From Laetiporus sulphureus 93-53 (Eukaryota > Basidiomycota > Agaricomycetes > Polyporales > Laetiporaceae), in the NCBI RefSeq assembly GCF_001632365.1, contig NW_024468567.1, positions 158,734-222,733 on the forward strand: 64,000 bases of DNA, in the 5' to 3' direction. The notes beneath the pieces were generated by a model, which searched no databases, was not told the DNA's origin, and saw nothing but the letters and a program-made list of their open reading frames with translations. The position numbers and the translations under genes were made by a program. Positions 22,729-33,776 of this stretch are shown here, one piece after another (the first letter of the stretch is position 1; each line of letters opens with the position of its first letter).

Positions 22729-24083
22729 TCACAGCTTGCTCTTCTCCCAAGCAGGTGCAGGTTCTCCTGTCAGAATTGCCCATATCCCATCTGCCAATCC
22801 CTTCGATTGTGTCTGCACAACCTATTCGCAAGCAGAAGCGAGCAGGGAACCAATATTCCGAGCGTGAGTACAAGCAAACAGAATGCCGTGAGGGAAACAC
22901 TAACCAGATGCCCCGAGTTTCTCACACGCCATGCAGAAGCATGTTTGCCCTTTGTTCCATCAGACAAGAGGTAGTCCTTCACTTGGCTCGGACTATAAAT
23001 GTGAAGAGATCAGCAATCGTCGAATGACATGAACGCAAAACGTACATGTAATCATCGACAGCGCCGTACAAAATGTGCACAGGATAAGTGGCGCACAGAG
23101 TAGACAAGTAGTTGTAGGCGCGCACACGACCCGTGTTCGTGTGGTCGCGATAGCAAGCTGCTTCCTGCGCCCTGGTGCATTTCAGCGTCACGCCCTCGGT
23201 CTTATCTGGGTAGTCAGCTGTGGGAAGGTCTCGCATTCCATGGTCCTGAACGCGATCCTACGGTCAACGAAAGTTGATTAAAAATGAATGAACCTAGTAC
23301 ATACAACAAAGGCACGAAGGACCTTGGGGTCCCAGACCTTGAAGCCCGCCCGGGACTGCAGCCACGCGAGTGCCTCCTCACGCGAGGGGAATATGTCGCG
23401 GCGTTTCTCGGCGCCCGAGGTTAGGACGGTTGTGAACTTACCACCGAGGCCATGCGGTTCGGGCGGGAAGCACATAGGCTCTGCGAAGATGAACGACTGA
23501 AATAGTGGGTTAGGTCGGAAAGTCCCGCAGAGAATCCTGTTATATTGTCCATGAGTGATTGCAGGCGAGTAGATTGCAAGTGCGTACAGGCCAACAGCAC
23601 CCATGGAATGCCCGACGCCAACTAGGTTGCGCTTGCTGAAGTCGACATCCACGCCTGTGCCCAACCCGGACAGGAATATATGCACAGCACGCGCATACTC
23701 CTCCCAATTGACTGCAAGAGATCGGTCATCGTCATCATGATCCACATATGAGCCCAAGTACAACATAGCTCACAGATATGGTATCCCCATTGCAACGTCT
23801 TCTCATTCAAGACCGCCGCATCTCCATGGTTCGGGCAGTCGATGCTCCAGATGTCACGAATGCGCACAGCTTTGTTGCCCGCTCGCGCCAAATGCTCGTA
23901 CAGGTACTCGAAAGTCGGCTCCCACTGCTCCTTGTGATATCCGGTCCCATGTGTCACGATGAGCGTGAGTGCATCAGGCGCATCAGAGGCGAGCTCCGGG
24001 ACCCAGTAGCACTTTGCGGTGATCAGCAGCGGGTAGTCCGGACGCGGGTCGCAGACGTAAGATTGGCTGCTGAGGACGGGCAT
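22729..24083 (-). CDS. Alpha/beta hydrolase with C-terminal peroxisomal signal SKL
   Basis: Six exons (23774-24083, 23588-23711, 23305-23536, 23046-23257, 22905-22992, 22729-22821), 352 aa. The fold is shown by LIVTHGTGYHKEQWEP (oxyanion region), DIWSIDCPNHGDAA, the nucleophile elbow GVGHSMGA (Ser about 139), HILYGAVDDY (likely acid region) and NSGHL with the catalytic His at about 321. The protein ends WEESKL, a canonical PTS1, so it should act in peroxisomes. It resembles the fungal hydrolases related to Alternaria AKT2, which are also peroxisomal (family knowledge). The second intron, 51 nt, keeps the frame; if retained it would insert 17 residues right after the nucleophile elbow. The substrate is unknown. 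It is transcribed away from DUS3. Confidence 0.85.
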
Positions 24084-24634
24084 GGTTGCAGTCAGCAACT
24101 CAGCGTCGAGGTGGTGGTCGTGGACGAAACAGCATACGGAGGGCTCGCGACTAATTACTCACCATCATCAGATGATATCCCCAATCACAGGTCAACTCCG
24201 GGTGATGATCTCGGAGAAATGGGGCATGGCCGACGTTCACGGGAAGGAGTCGGGAGCCTATTCTGTTCTTGTTCGGTTCTTTTTGTCTTTCATATGAGGC
24301 TGCATTATTTGACGCGGCACAGGACCTGTAGCACCAGAAGCGACACAAACGAGTGCAGAAATAGAGATTGCAAACGAACGGACTTGGGATGGGTACTGAT
24401 AAATGGGGAGAGACCCGAGTACGACCAACCCAATTGATCTAATCTTATCGTTTTGAGCGCTCAATCCAATTTGACCTGCTTTGATCTAATCTAAATTTAT
24501 TGGGTCAGTCACCGTCTCCTCTGGGTTTCTCTTGTTGCGCTGTCCGGATTGCACATTCACTGGTCTCCTCTATACGAACCAAAAACTCCTTGACGATTGA
24601 GAAATCCGTGGTCTAGGATTGCTGAAAACCAAAA
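24084..24634. promoter_or_regulatory. Divergent promoter region, hydrolase / DUS3
   Basis: 551 bp separate the start of the hydrolase (minus) from the start of DUS3 (plus). A short imperfect repeat GATCTAATCT occurs twice near 24436-24490. No known site was recognised. Confidence 0.4.
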
Positions 24635-27333
24635 ATGGCGACGGCATCATTTCCTCTGGGAACGGCTCCGATCAAGTCAGAGTGCGTGTTTGATCTGTTG
24701 TCTTTGTTTCCTCGACCTAACTGTATCCAGATTTCTGATCTCAATCGTTCCTCGCGACGTGCCTGACGACGACGCGGCTGAAGGCAGCACCAATCACATC
24801 AACGGTCGACAGAACGAGAACTCAAACGGCTCTGCGCAGGACGCAGAAGAGGGCAAGAAACTCAGCGGCGCCCAGCGTAGGAAGCTCTCGAAGGAGGAAA
24901 GGAAAGCCAAGCGTGGTGCGAACAAAGGCCGTCGCTTCCAGAAAGTGCGGGACGAAGTTGAACTCTGCTGGAAAATCGCAAATGGGAAGACTTGCGAGTT
25001 TGGCTCAGAGTGCGTTCACAGTGATCTTGAACGGTGCATCATAATCATGCGCGTATTGCAGATGTCGTTTTACGCATGATGCCTCTGCGTACCTAGCTGC
25101 GAAGCCTCGCGATGTTCGCTTTCCCTCTGCTTCGGACCTGATCAATGAACCGCCGTTCGTCCAGTCGCCATCGCCCGACGTAGAGATGGCTGATGCAAAG
25201 CATCCCTCAGTCGATTTTAAAACAAGTTGCCCTGTATTCGAGAAGACAGGCGAGTGCAAGCATGGCCTTAAGTGCCGCTTCCTCGGCGGCCACGTCCGCG
25301 AAGGCGAGGATGGCATCCTCGAGCTCGTCGTAGACGAGGAAAAAAAAGGACGCGCTGCTGTTGCGGAGGCAGAAGTTAATTTCATTGATGCGAATACGCT
25401 GAAGATGCTCCGCACGAAAAAGGTTCGGCGGTCATTCCTCAGACGACAATTTGTGCATCTGAACCCTCGCCCACAGTACCTGCATCCGGTTTCGGACGCA
25501 TATCTGAAAGAATTGCAGGCCAAAGGTGGCGATGAGGGTAAGGACACCAAGGCGTCAAAAACGGATGCGCAGCTCGCTCTTGAGCCAGATGCAGAGGCGT
25601 CAATCGCACCACAGCTCGCTTTTGATGCAGAAGCGAAGCAAGAAACGCCGCAGGAAGAAACGCCGCAGGAAGATACGCCTGACGTTCCGTTCCGCGCCAT
25701 TGAAAAGAAGAGACTGCATTGGTCTGGGAAGACGTGTGAGTTGCTCTCCAGCTTCTTCATTCGTCCTGATCGCAAATGGGTGTTGCTCGAATCTTTCAAC
25801 AGATCTTGCCCCTCTTACCACTGTCGGCAACTTAGTGTGTAGCGGTTTCCGCATCTAACGTGGTCCTTTCTTCTGATGCGTTCCACAGCCGTTCCGTCGT
25901 CTCTGTGTGGACTACGGTGCAGATATCACCTGCGGTGAAAGTACGCATGCCGATCACTTGAATAGCTTTGTTCCTCGCTCAGCATGAATCCTGTTTAGTG
26001 GGCCTTGCGATGTCCTTCCTTCAGGGCTCCAAGGAAGAATGGTCTCTCGTGCGTCGTCACCCGTCAGAGTCTATTTTCGGGATGCAGCTCGCAGGAAGCA
26101 AACCATCTCTCCTTGTCCCCGCAGCAGAGATCATCGGACGAGAATGCGCTGGTAACCTAGACTTCGTCGATGTCAACTGCGGCTGTCCGATCGACTTGGT
26201 GTACAGGACTGGCAGTGGCTCCGCTCGTACGTTTATCTCCTTTATCTTAGGCTGCTTGCTCATTGCGCTCAATCCGATCTCAGTGCTGGATGCTGCTGGA
26301 AAACTCGGGAAGATCGTTGTGGGGATGAACAAGGCACTCGGAGATATACCTGTCACCGTCAAGCTTCGCACGGGGGTCAAAGATGGGCGCAATACCGCCC
26401 ATAAGCTGATGCCGCGCCTTGGCTCCGAGTTCGGCGCATCTGCCCTGACAGTGAGTGGAGGGTGCTCAGCTCGCTGTGCGTGCTTCTTGCTAAACGCTGA
26501 GCAGCTGCATGGACGAACACGGCAGCAGCGGTACACTAAGCTCGCGGATTGGGATTACATCAAGCTCTGCGTCGATGCTGTGCGTGCTAGGGAAGCTGAA
26601 GAGGATTGTGTGTCACTTTTTCGATCTCATCTGCTCTTGCCGAACAAGCTGCCTTTCAGTGCCTCCGGTTCCAATATTTGGCGGCGGAGACTGCTTTTCG
26701 TCTGAAGATTATTGGCGGAGAATGGAGAGCAGTGCGGTCGATGGGATCATGATTGGGCGTGGTGCATTGATTAAACCGTGGATATTCACCGAAATCAAGG
26801 AGCGGAGTGAATGGGATATCAGTTCAAGAGAGCGCCTTGAACTGATCAGGAAGGTTGGTGCCCTCGTCTTCTCCATCGCTGTCATCTGACACTGAGAGCC
26901 TGCGTTTCCTAGTATGCTGAATATGGGTTGAAGTAAGTATCTGATTTGTCTTGAATTGAACATATGCTAACAATACTGTAGTCACTTTGGTTCGGATACT
27001 GCAGGAGTGAACACGACCCGTCGGTACCTCTGCGAAGCGCTATCCTTCCAGTACCGCTATATTCCCATCGGTCTGCTCGAGACACTACCAGGACGTATCA
27101 ATGATCGAGCGCCCGCCTTCCGAGGCCGGGATGAGCTAGGTACGTCCCGTGCATGCTTCCAACGTGGTAACGACTGAGAAGTCGCTATACGCACAGAAAC
27201 ATTGCTAGCGAGTGCAGACAGCAGAGATTGGGTGAGAGTCTCAGAGATGTTCCTCGGTCCCGCTCCAGAATCATGGACGTTCACGCCGAAGCACAAGAGT
27301 AACGCTTACGGTAGCGAAGAAAGTCAGGGGTGA
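24635..27333 (+). CDS. DUS3: tRNA-dihydrouridine(47) synthase [NAD(P)(+)] (DUS3)
   Basis: FMN-dependent enzyme that reduces uridine 47 in the tRNA variable loop. Twelve exons (24635-24681, 24731-25009, 25062-25735, 25803-25834, 25889-25940, 25999-26226, 26284-26450, 26505-26607, 26660-26853, 26913-26932, 26982-27139, 27197-27333) give 696 aa, close to the yeast length. An acidic/basic N-terminus is followed by two CCCH zinc fingers: C95, C104, C110, H114 and C165, C174, C180, H186. The first is split by an intron. The Dus barrel starts near residue 334 ([16 protein letters not shown]) and shows NCGCP with the likely catalytic Cys424, VKLRTG and [11 protein letters not shown]. All phases agree, down to a 20-nt exon (YAEYGL). 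Confidence 0.95.
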
Positions 27334-27564
27334 AGACGTAGATACATTGCCTTGTAGCGTGTAGTAATAGGATATCTGAATTGAAATTCTTCTTGGTGCT
27401 GGATCCCCAGAATTTTCAGTTGGGGACAGATCACTTTCTGTTGTTTTATACAAGTTTAAGTAATTTATCCTTCGTGTTCACATTTAGAAAGGACACGTGC
27501 AGCCAATAGCAGATCTACTTCAGATCTAGTGATGCCACTCAAGCATCTTCAAGTTCCTGCAACC

Positions 27565-28294
27565 ATGTCTCTCGCAAGCACAAGCTCTTCCACCGATGCC
27601 TGGGACCAACCTCCCGTAAGAAGGTCATCTGCTTGTTGACTTGCGAATACTGGACCGCAGTGTTAGACAGCTTCGTACGTCCCTCGGCGCCCTGTACAGC
27701 CAGAATCGGTTCCGGATGATTGGGACGAGGATTCGGAAGACGAGGAGGACCAGCAGAAGCTGTGGGAGGCAGCGTTAGTGTTTTACAGCGTTTATGTGTT
27801 GAATTTGACTCAGATGATAGGTGTCATCTAGGAACAACAAAGCCCCCATGCCTGAGTTGGTCATCTCCGCGTCTAGTACCGCCCCCGTAGTCTCTCCTCC
27901 GCCAGCCGCGTTCCAGCCCGCGCTACGCATTTTGAAACGGCCGACATCGTCAGCATCCTCGTCCGCCTCAGCAACACCACCACCACCATTGACAGAGTCG
28001 CAGAAGTCATATGCGGAGCGGGAAGCGCAGTACCAAGCTGCCCGCCAACGTATCTTCCGACCAGGAAACACACAGGGAGATAACTACAGCTGGTCCAGGC
28101 AGGAAGAAAGTATCGCTGCTTCAAATGCTGCCTTTGGGGACTCCAGCCCCCGTGGTGCACCCGGAGTCAAAGTTATACGTAATCCCAAAGGACCGAACGC
28201 CTCGGCGAATACCGATGATGGCGGAAGTGCCTCAGGTTCGCGCACTGCACGAGGATTTGCGTTGCGGGGAGGAAGGGGGACACTGCGAAGGTAG
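27565..28294 (+). CDS. SUZ-domain protein (putative RNA-binding)
   Basis: Three exons (27565-27615, 27667-27773, 27832-28294), 206 aa. An acidic stretch VPDDWDEDSEDEED leads to the SUZ signature: ILKRP at about 86-90, then a Ser/Ala/Pro linker and KSYAEREAQYQAARQRIF at about 111-128. The C-terminus is Arg/Gly-rich (ARGFALRGGRGTLRR). SUZ domains bind RNA and occur in small basic proteins conserved from fungi to animals. An upstream ATG at 27532 is in frame and would add 11 residues; the second ATG was preferred by context, but this is uncertain. It follows DUS3 on the same strand after 231 bp. Confidence 0.85.
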
Positions 28295-31200
28295 TATGCT
28301 GGGCGTCGATATGCGGTGGCGTACTATTATCGTTGACCCGCTTCTTTATTCCATTCATGACCATGTCTTTGCTGTGCGGTAGGATCTCAGGCAATTCCCG
28401 ACAGAAATCCCGTCCTAGCGCGAACCCAAGCAAGGAAGACATTTGTTTCTACGCAGGAAACGGCTTACAGATGATCGGGTTATTTTGAGCCCGTGTTCTA
28501 GCTGAGAACCAGCAAATCCGTAACATATATTCGGAATCTCGGTGAATCCCGTCGGCTCCGAGAGCATTCTCCGAAGATGTTCACTGCTCAAGCCGAATGA
28601 GAAAGTGGTATGAGGTTAGCGTCTATACATTGTGAGCAAGACAAAGCCAAGCATAGGCGGCTTCCAAGATCAGTCTTCCGTCACCGCTGGAGTAACTCCT
28701 GTCCTCGGACTCAAAAACTCTGATTCTCCTCGCTGCCTGTGAAAGAATTGTTCAAAGTACATATACTCCACGGCGCACGAGTCAACAGTAGGCGGAGATA
28801 GTGCGCACACCGAAGGCCAAGTTCCTCCCTCTCCTTCGCCGATGGGTGTCCATCGAACCCCGTGGCAATCATGCGCCGCGCCTTAACGCAGGTATAACGC
28901 AGGTAGCAAGGTTTCAAACCCAACGCGTTTCGGCCTCTGTGCCAAGACGACTAGCAGACGCTAGAAGAAGCGGGTCTAGTATCCATACATAGCCAACTCA
29001 TGGTAGACTTCCCTCTACTAATCCGGCGGGCAGTTCCTCGCCATCGTGGGTTATCGCTACGCAGCGCAGCTGCGAGTGGGCTTTCATCGCGCATGGGGCC
29101 AATTCTTCCGAGGTCCGTTCTGCCTCGGAATCTCTAACACGTCCGCTCTCACCCGCCAAGTCGATCCCGCAGCGCCGTGTCGCCCTCGGTATATTCGCGC
29201 CAGAGTCGGCGACGGGCAAACCTCGCATTTCGGATTTCCCTCAGCATGGAAATGGTTCTGCTGCTAACGCATTTTTGTAGGCATGCTTGGTACTGCTGCT
29301 AGCGAGCGAGAGGGGCTCTAAATATGGGGCTAACTGAGCTCGGTCTCGTCGCGTCTATTCTGTCAATTCTCGGCAGATGTGATGTATGCGAGTCCTGCGT
29401 ATACACGCGGCCCCTCCTCCGTGCACCCCTATGTTATCTGGCGCTGGTGGCCGTCCTGCGCATTGAATATTGCGCTACAGAGCCATCCGGCCGGATCTTA
29501 CCCTTTATTACGGACCCTTTTTTCCTCCCGAAGCAAATTTGCACTGGCGGGCAGTGCGAACCTAAATATTGCTGACCTGCTGTCTTCCCCTGGACGAGCA
29601 GCCGCCCAGGCTGGCTCTCGGCTATGGGGTGTCAAGGGGTGCGTTTGGTATGTTCAATGTGATTACGGTTGGGGAGATACTAGGATGAGGGAATGCACTG
29701 ACAGTTGTGGCAGCCGCAGGACACATTCGCCCCCTTTACCACGCTGCCTCTTTTCTCAAACAAAGGTGAGCATGGTCGCTCGCACACCACACCGTTGCGC
29801 TGTCACCACTGTACAAGGTGCGATGCACAGCCACGGCCTAATTGCAAACCGCCCGGTGCTTCTGCCCTATTCGGGCCCGCTTTCCTTGCGCGCTGCAAAA
29901 TGCGGACCTCCGGGTGGTGTATCATTTGAGCACTGGTGTGTGCGTCTGTCAGGGTGGTGACGAGGGCGTGGCGCAACTGATTGACGGCAATTGTACCATG
30001 TGGTGTTTGGCGCAGTCCGAATGTTTTTTTTTGTATGTGGCGTTGGGGGACAGGCGCGTTTGTCAGGATGAGGTTCGTCAACGTGAACCGGAAATTTTCT
30101 CGGTGGCTGTCGCGCTTGTTGGTGGAGTGTCTACTGCTGCGTGGATGAGGCTCTGGGGACTGGTTACTGTGCTTGAAGCGCATGCCTTCGCCTGATCTCA
30201 ATTCATCTACTAAGTCGGACTCGTCGAGAGGCCATGTCGCGATTTCTGCACCATATGCATCTCCCAGATTTATTATTATGGAGCCGTTCACTGTTTCACG
30301 TCAATGTTCAATTCTAGAGAGCGTCATCCGCCATTCCGACAGGTCCGGATCATATAAGTAATCCATGCCATTGAGCGCGCGGCGCTGCATCAGGACATGC
30401 TCGCAGTGGTGTCTATGCGCGTGCGTGCGTGCATTCGATTTCCATTGCACGCTCGGATGTTGGCTTATGAATCGGCTGCTCGAGCGACCATGTGCTTCCG
30501 GTCTTGGAGTAATTTATGCACGTCGTGCAGCCGTTAATCCTTACCACAGATTGAATTGTGGGACGTGTGCTCAATGGAAAAGACTCATCTCCAACTTCGG
30601 AGGGAAAAAACCTTTTCTGTCATATGACGTTCACATGTGGCGTGGACTACAGTTGCAAGAGTCAAGAAGACGTATTGCGTTGACACCAACAATGGATCGC
30701 TAAGCTGTGCTGCTGCACACATGCCGCTAGCGGCCTAACCTCGTGAAAAAAGTGGATATCTTTGATGGCTAGTTAGTAAACTAGTGGCGGCACAATTTCC
30801 GAGTCAGGATGTTCCGGGAATCGGCGGTCTGCAAACAGCCAGACCTCAGCTAAGCATTTTGCGCCGAGAAGTATACATGAGTGCATTTATAAACCAAATT
30901 CGCAACGACCTTCTTTGCGAAGTTGCAACAGGATTGTGTTACTTTCAATCACCAGGGTCCTGCGACGGTACATACGGTGACAGCCGTTCTATTCATTCTC
31001 CGCCTCACGTAATGGGGGACACAACCTGGCACATTCCCGGAAGTTTGCAATGGAGCGGGAAGGCGGGGCGTGGCCACTTCCGTGACGAGCGTGGGTACAC
31101 GCTCCCACGACCAAACAACTGACGAGATTTAGCATGCGGCTTCCTGATTCCATGGCCACAACCGAATTGTGGCTATCACCCAGGAGACGTTTCCTTTCCT

Positions 31201-33776
31201 CAGGGCCGGCCCGCTGCGTTCCTGGGCCACCCACATGCCACTGATAACCTTACGTCAAGCTCCGCCAAGCGGCCGGGTCCCAGAGGGGGGCGGACCGCTG
31301 TGCGGAGGCGGCCGGAAGGGGCATAGCGCGCGCCGTCGCCGTCGTGGATCTTTATCGAGATTCTGGATTCGGTGTCCCACGGTGATCGCCCGGCTGCGGG
31401 TGCGATCTGGATACGGAGACATCCGAGGTTGCGTCATTGCTGGGTCTTCCTCGAAGAGGCGTGTGATGCGCAGAAGGAGTCGTGCTGGGCTAACAATGTA
31501 CGACGCGAAAATTCTTTGTTTCTGGCGTCGGAAGAGTCATGATGCGTGATAGTCTAATTTTCTAACACATTAATGTATATGCACTCCAAGGTACGCGGGA
31601 GTCCCTGCCTGCGGACGGGCGAACCGCCCTCAGGGATCGCAGTAACCGTGAGAGCTGTTCAGGGTGGTATCGCCTAATGGGGATACATCTGCATCCGTGA
31701 TTCCATGCTGACTGTAGCAGCAGCGACTCAAACTTGGCGCTGGTTACCGATGCACTCGGGACGGGTATTCAGAGAGGCCGGTGCGCCCGATGCTGGAGAA
31801 CGGATTCGACCTGAGCAACGCGATCGTATGCGCCTACGCGATGTCGGCCGGGGTCATTTAGATGCGAGGCGTCGGCTGGCTGGCTAGAGCGGGACCTTGT
31901 CCTCTCGTGCGGCATGCTGGGGTCCTTGTTGTGTGACAGGCCAAGCATGCAAGTGCCACGTCGGTCCGCTCGGCCGAGTCCCAAATGCGGTAGCGTCGTA
32001 TCCCGATTGGGCGATGTGGCTGGTGGAACTTGTGAAGCCAGGTGCTGTTTCTACTGCACTGGAAGCAAATAAAATGCCAGATGTGCCGCAAAGATGCTAG
32101 GTTCCCTCGATTCATGAAATCTTGCGAGACCTACCTTTTGTTTTGGTGCAAAGAGACTGCCGGGCATCTAGGCATGCATGTCACATGAAAAGAAGTGGCA
32201 ACAAGTCGTCTAGAAAGAGCTGAGTCTGTTTGCGGAGCGCATTGATGCAAGAGAAGCGGAGCATCAGTGAGAGCGTTCCGACACGAATGGGGAATTATCT
32301 CGGGTCAGGCGTGCAGAAACTCGAGCATGAGGCTCGAGAAGGTACGAGAGAGCCACCTCTGAGGGGAGGAAGTGAGAGCAACGAGGCCAGCCGAGCGAAG
32401 CACCGCAGAGCGCGGAGGTGTTGTAATTGTCGAAAGAAGCTTCGATAACTGCATGGACGCCTGATGGGGAGAGACGCGCCTGTTTGCGGGGCTGATCGTC
32501 CTAGATGGTTCCACGAGGGGTGCTCGCTCGGATGCGCAGCAGACCAACGGAGTCTAGTCTGGCGTCCGTAGTCCCTGTTTACGTTACGCGTACGCGTGCT
32601 GCGAGACGAGAGGCGTGCCAGCTCGGAGCCGACCCTTCCTGGCAATGGCAGCGCGCGTAGCAGCGCGTGCGCATACGATCGACAGGCAGTGCGCGCCTGC
32701 GAAGCGATGGGCACTGATCATTGTCGACACGTCCGAAATGATGGTGGTAGCTTGGAGGCGAGGGCGTGCCGCTGAGTGGAACTCTATCACGCTTAGCTCT
32801 AGCCGCGACGCTTTCAGATCCGTGTGTGGACGCAGGATCTCTCGAGGCGGCGGCGAGCAGCCAATGGGAGAAGGGGCGCGGGCGGGCGGTCCTCCTAGGA
32901 AACCGGGAGCCGGCGGGAGGAGCGCGCGCAAATCCGGGACGCGCCGCTGGATCGCACCGTGGGATCTTGCACGGCCGCGGCCAGGCTCCGTGAAACCCCG
33001 AGATGGGAGCGTGCCATGCGGGCACTGGCGGCTTCTAGCGCTCTTGACAGGCGACGTCGCCAGTGAGTGATTGGCGCGTTGCTGCATCTGTGACGCAGGT
33101 CACGAGTAAGGAGGACAGGGGGCGGCGGTGGACAGCGGCGGCGTCAGGGCTGCGTGCGTCGCTGAGCGGGCCGTGAGGCACATGGCAGGCCGATGCGAGC
33201 GCGGGGGATGGCACGTGAAGGATCTATGCGGAGAAACGGCCCTGCTTCTGAATTTCTTTGAGCACCGCTGACAAAAGACGGAGTGGAGAGGCGCTGGAGC
33301 GTGTCTTCTGAACCATTGAGCGTTCTTGTCGCTGTTGCGAGCTCCGTGCCCCCAGTCTGCCCGCCGCCGACGACGACTGAGAGCCGCGCGCCACCGCGAC
33401 CGAGCGGAAGAGTAAACTCCGACGCGGCAGGAGATCGGAGTATCTCGATTGGGAGCGTCGGGCGAGAGCGAGAGTTGTGCGCGCGTGAGCGACGCAGCCG
33501 CCGTGCACGACGACGGGGGCGATCAGAATCTAGTGCTACCGCGCCGCCGCTTTTGCATAGGACCTCCCCGCCACCGCCCCGGAAGTCCGCGCCAGACCCC
33601 GGTCTCCGTAAATTTTTTCTGTCTCGCCCTGGTCCGTGCTTTCTCCTTCTCGCCCCTCCGTGTTTCTGACTTGTCTCGGGTGTCTTCGTCCCCTCCTCCC
33701 CCAACTCATCGTACGTTTCGCCTAATAACTCAACACGCCATCTGCCCGGTCGTCCCTCGCTTCATCAACATTCACC
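28295..33776. other. Large gene-poor region upstream of the Zn2Cys6 regulator
   Basis: About 5.5 kb with no supportable coding gene. Open frames of 100-190 codons occur on both strands, but they overlap one another, lack conserved motifs and follow the local GC content. The right part (about 31.2-33.7 kb) is strongly GC-rich. No rRNA, tRNA or repeat unit shared with the rest of the window was recognised. It may hold the extended promoter and leader of the regulator, non-coding transcripts or old decayed elements. Confidence 0.5.
33600..33776 (+). promoter_or_regulatory. Pyrimidine-rich leader before the Zn2Cys6 regulator start
   Basis: The bases just upstream of the ATG at 33777 are rich in C and T (runs such as CTTTCTCCTTCTCGCCCCTC and CGTCCCCTCCTCCCCCAACT). 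Pyrimidine tracts near the transcription start are common in well-expressed filamentous fungal genes. Exact start sites cannot be read from sequence alone. Confidence 0.4.

Noticed and set aside
25005..25799. 264-codon minus-strand frame
   Set aside because: Exactly antisense to DUS3 exon 3, whose coding sense is clear from two zinc fingers.
28840..28880. GGTTCGA-like B-box on the minus strand suggesting a tRNA
   Set aside because: The flanking bases cannot pair as a T-arm and no matching A-box or acceptor stem was found.
31560..32100. GC-rich sequence that at first looked like a large-subunit rRNA fragment
   Set aside because: No run could be matched to conserved rRNA segments on reading; not supported.
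32584..33087. Long minus-strand frames of 150-190 codons in the GC-rich region (also 33144-33704)
   Set aside because: High GC content makes stops rare; frames on both strands overlap and show no conserved motif.
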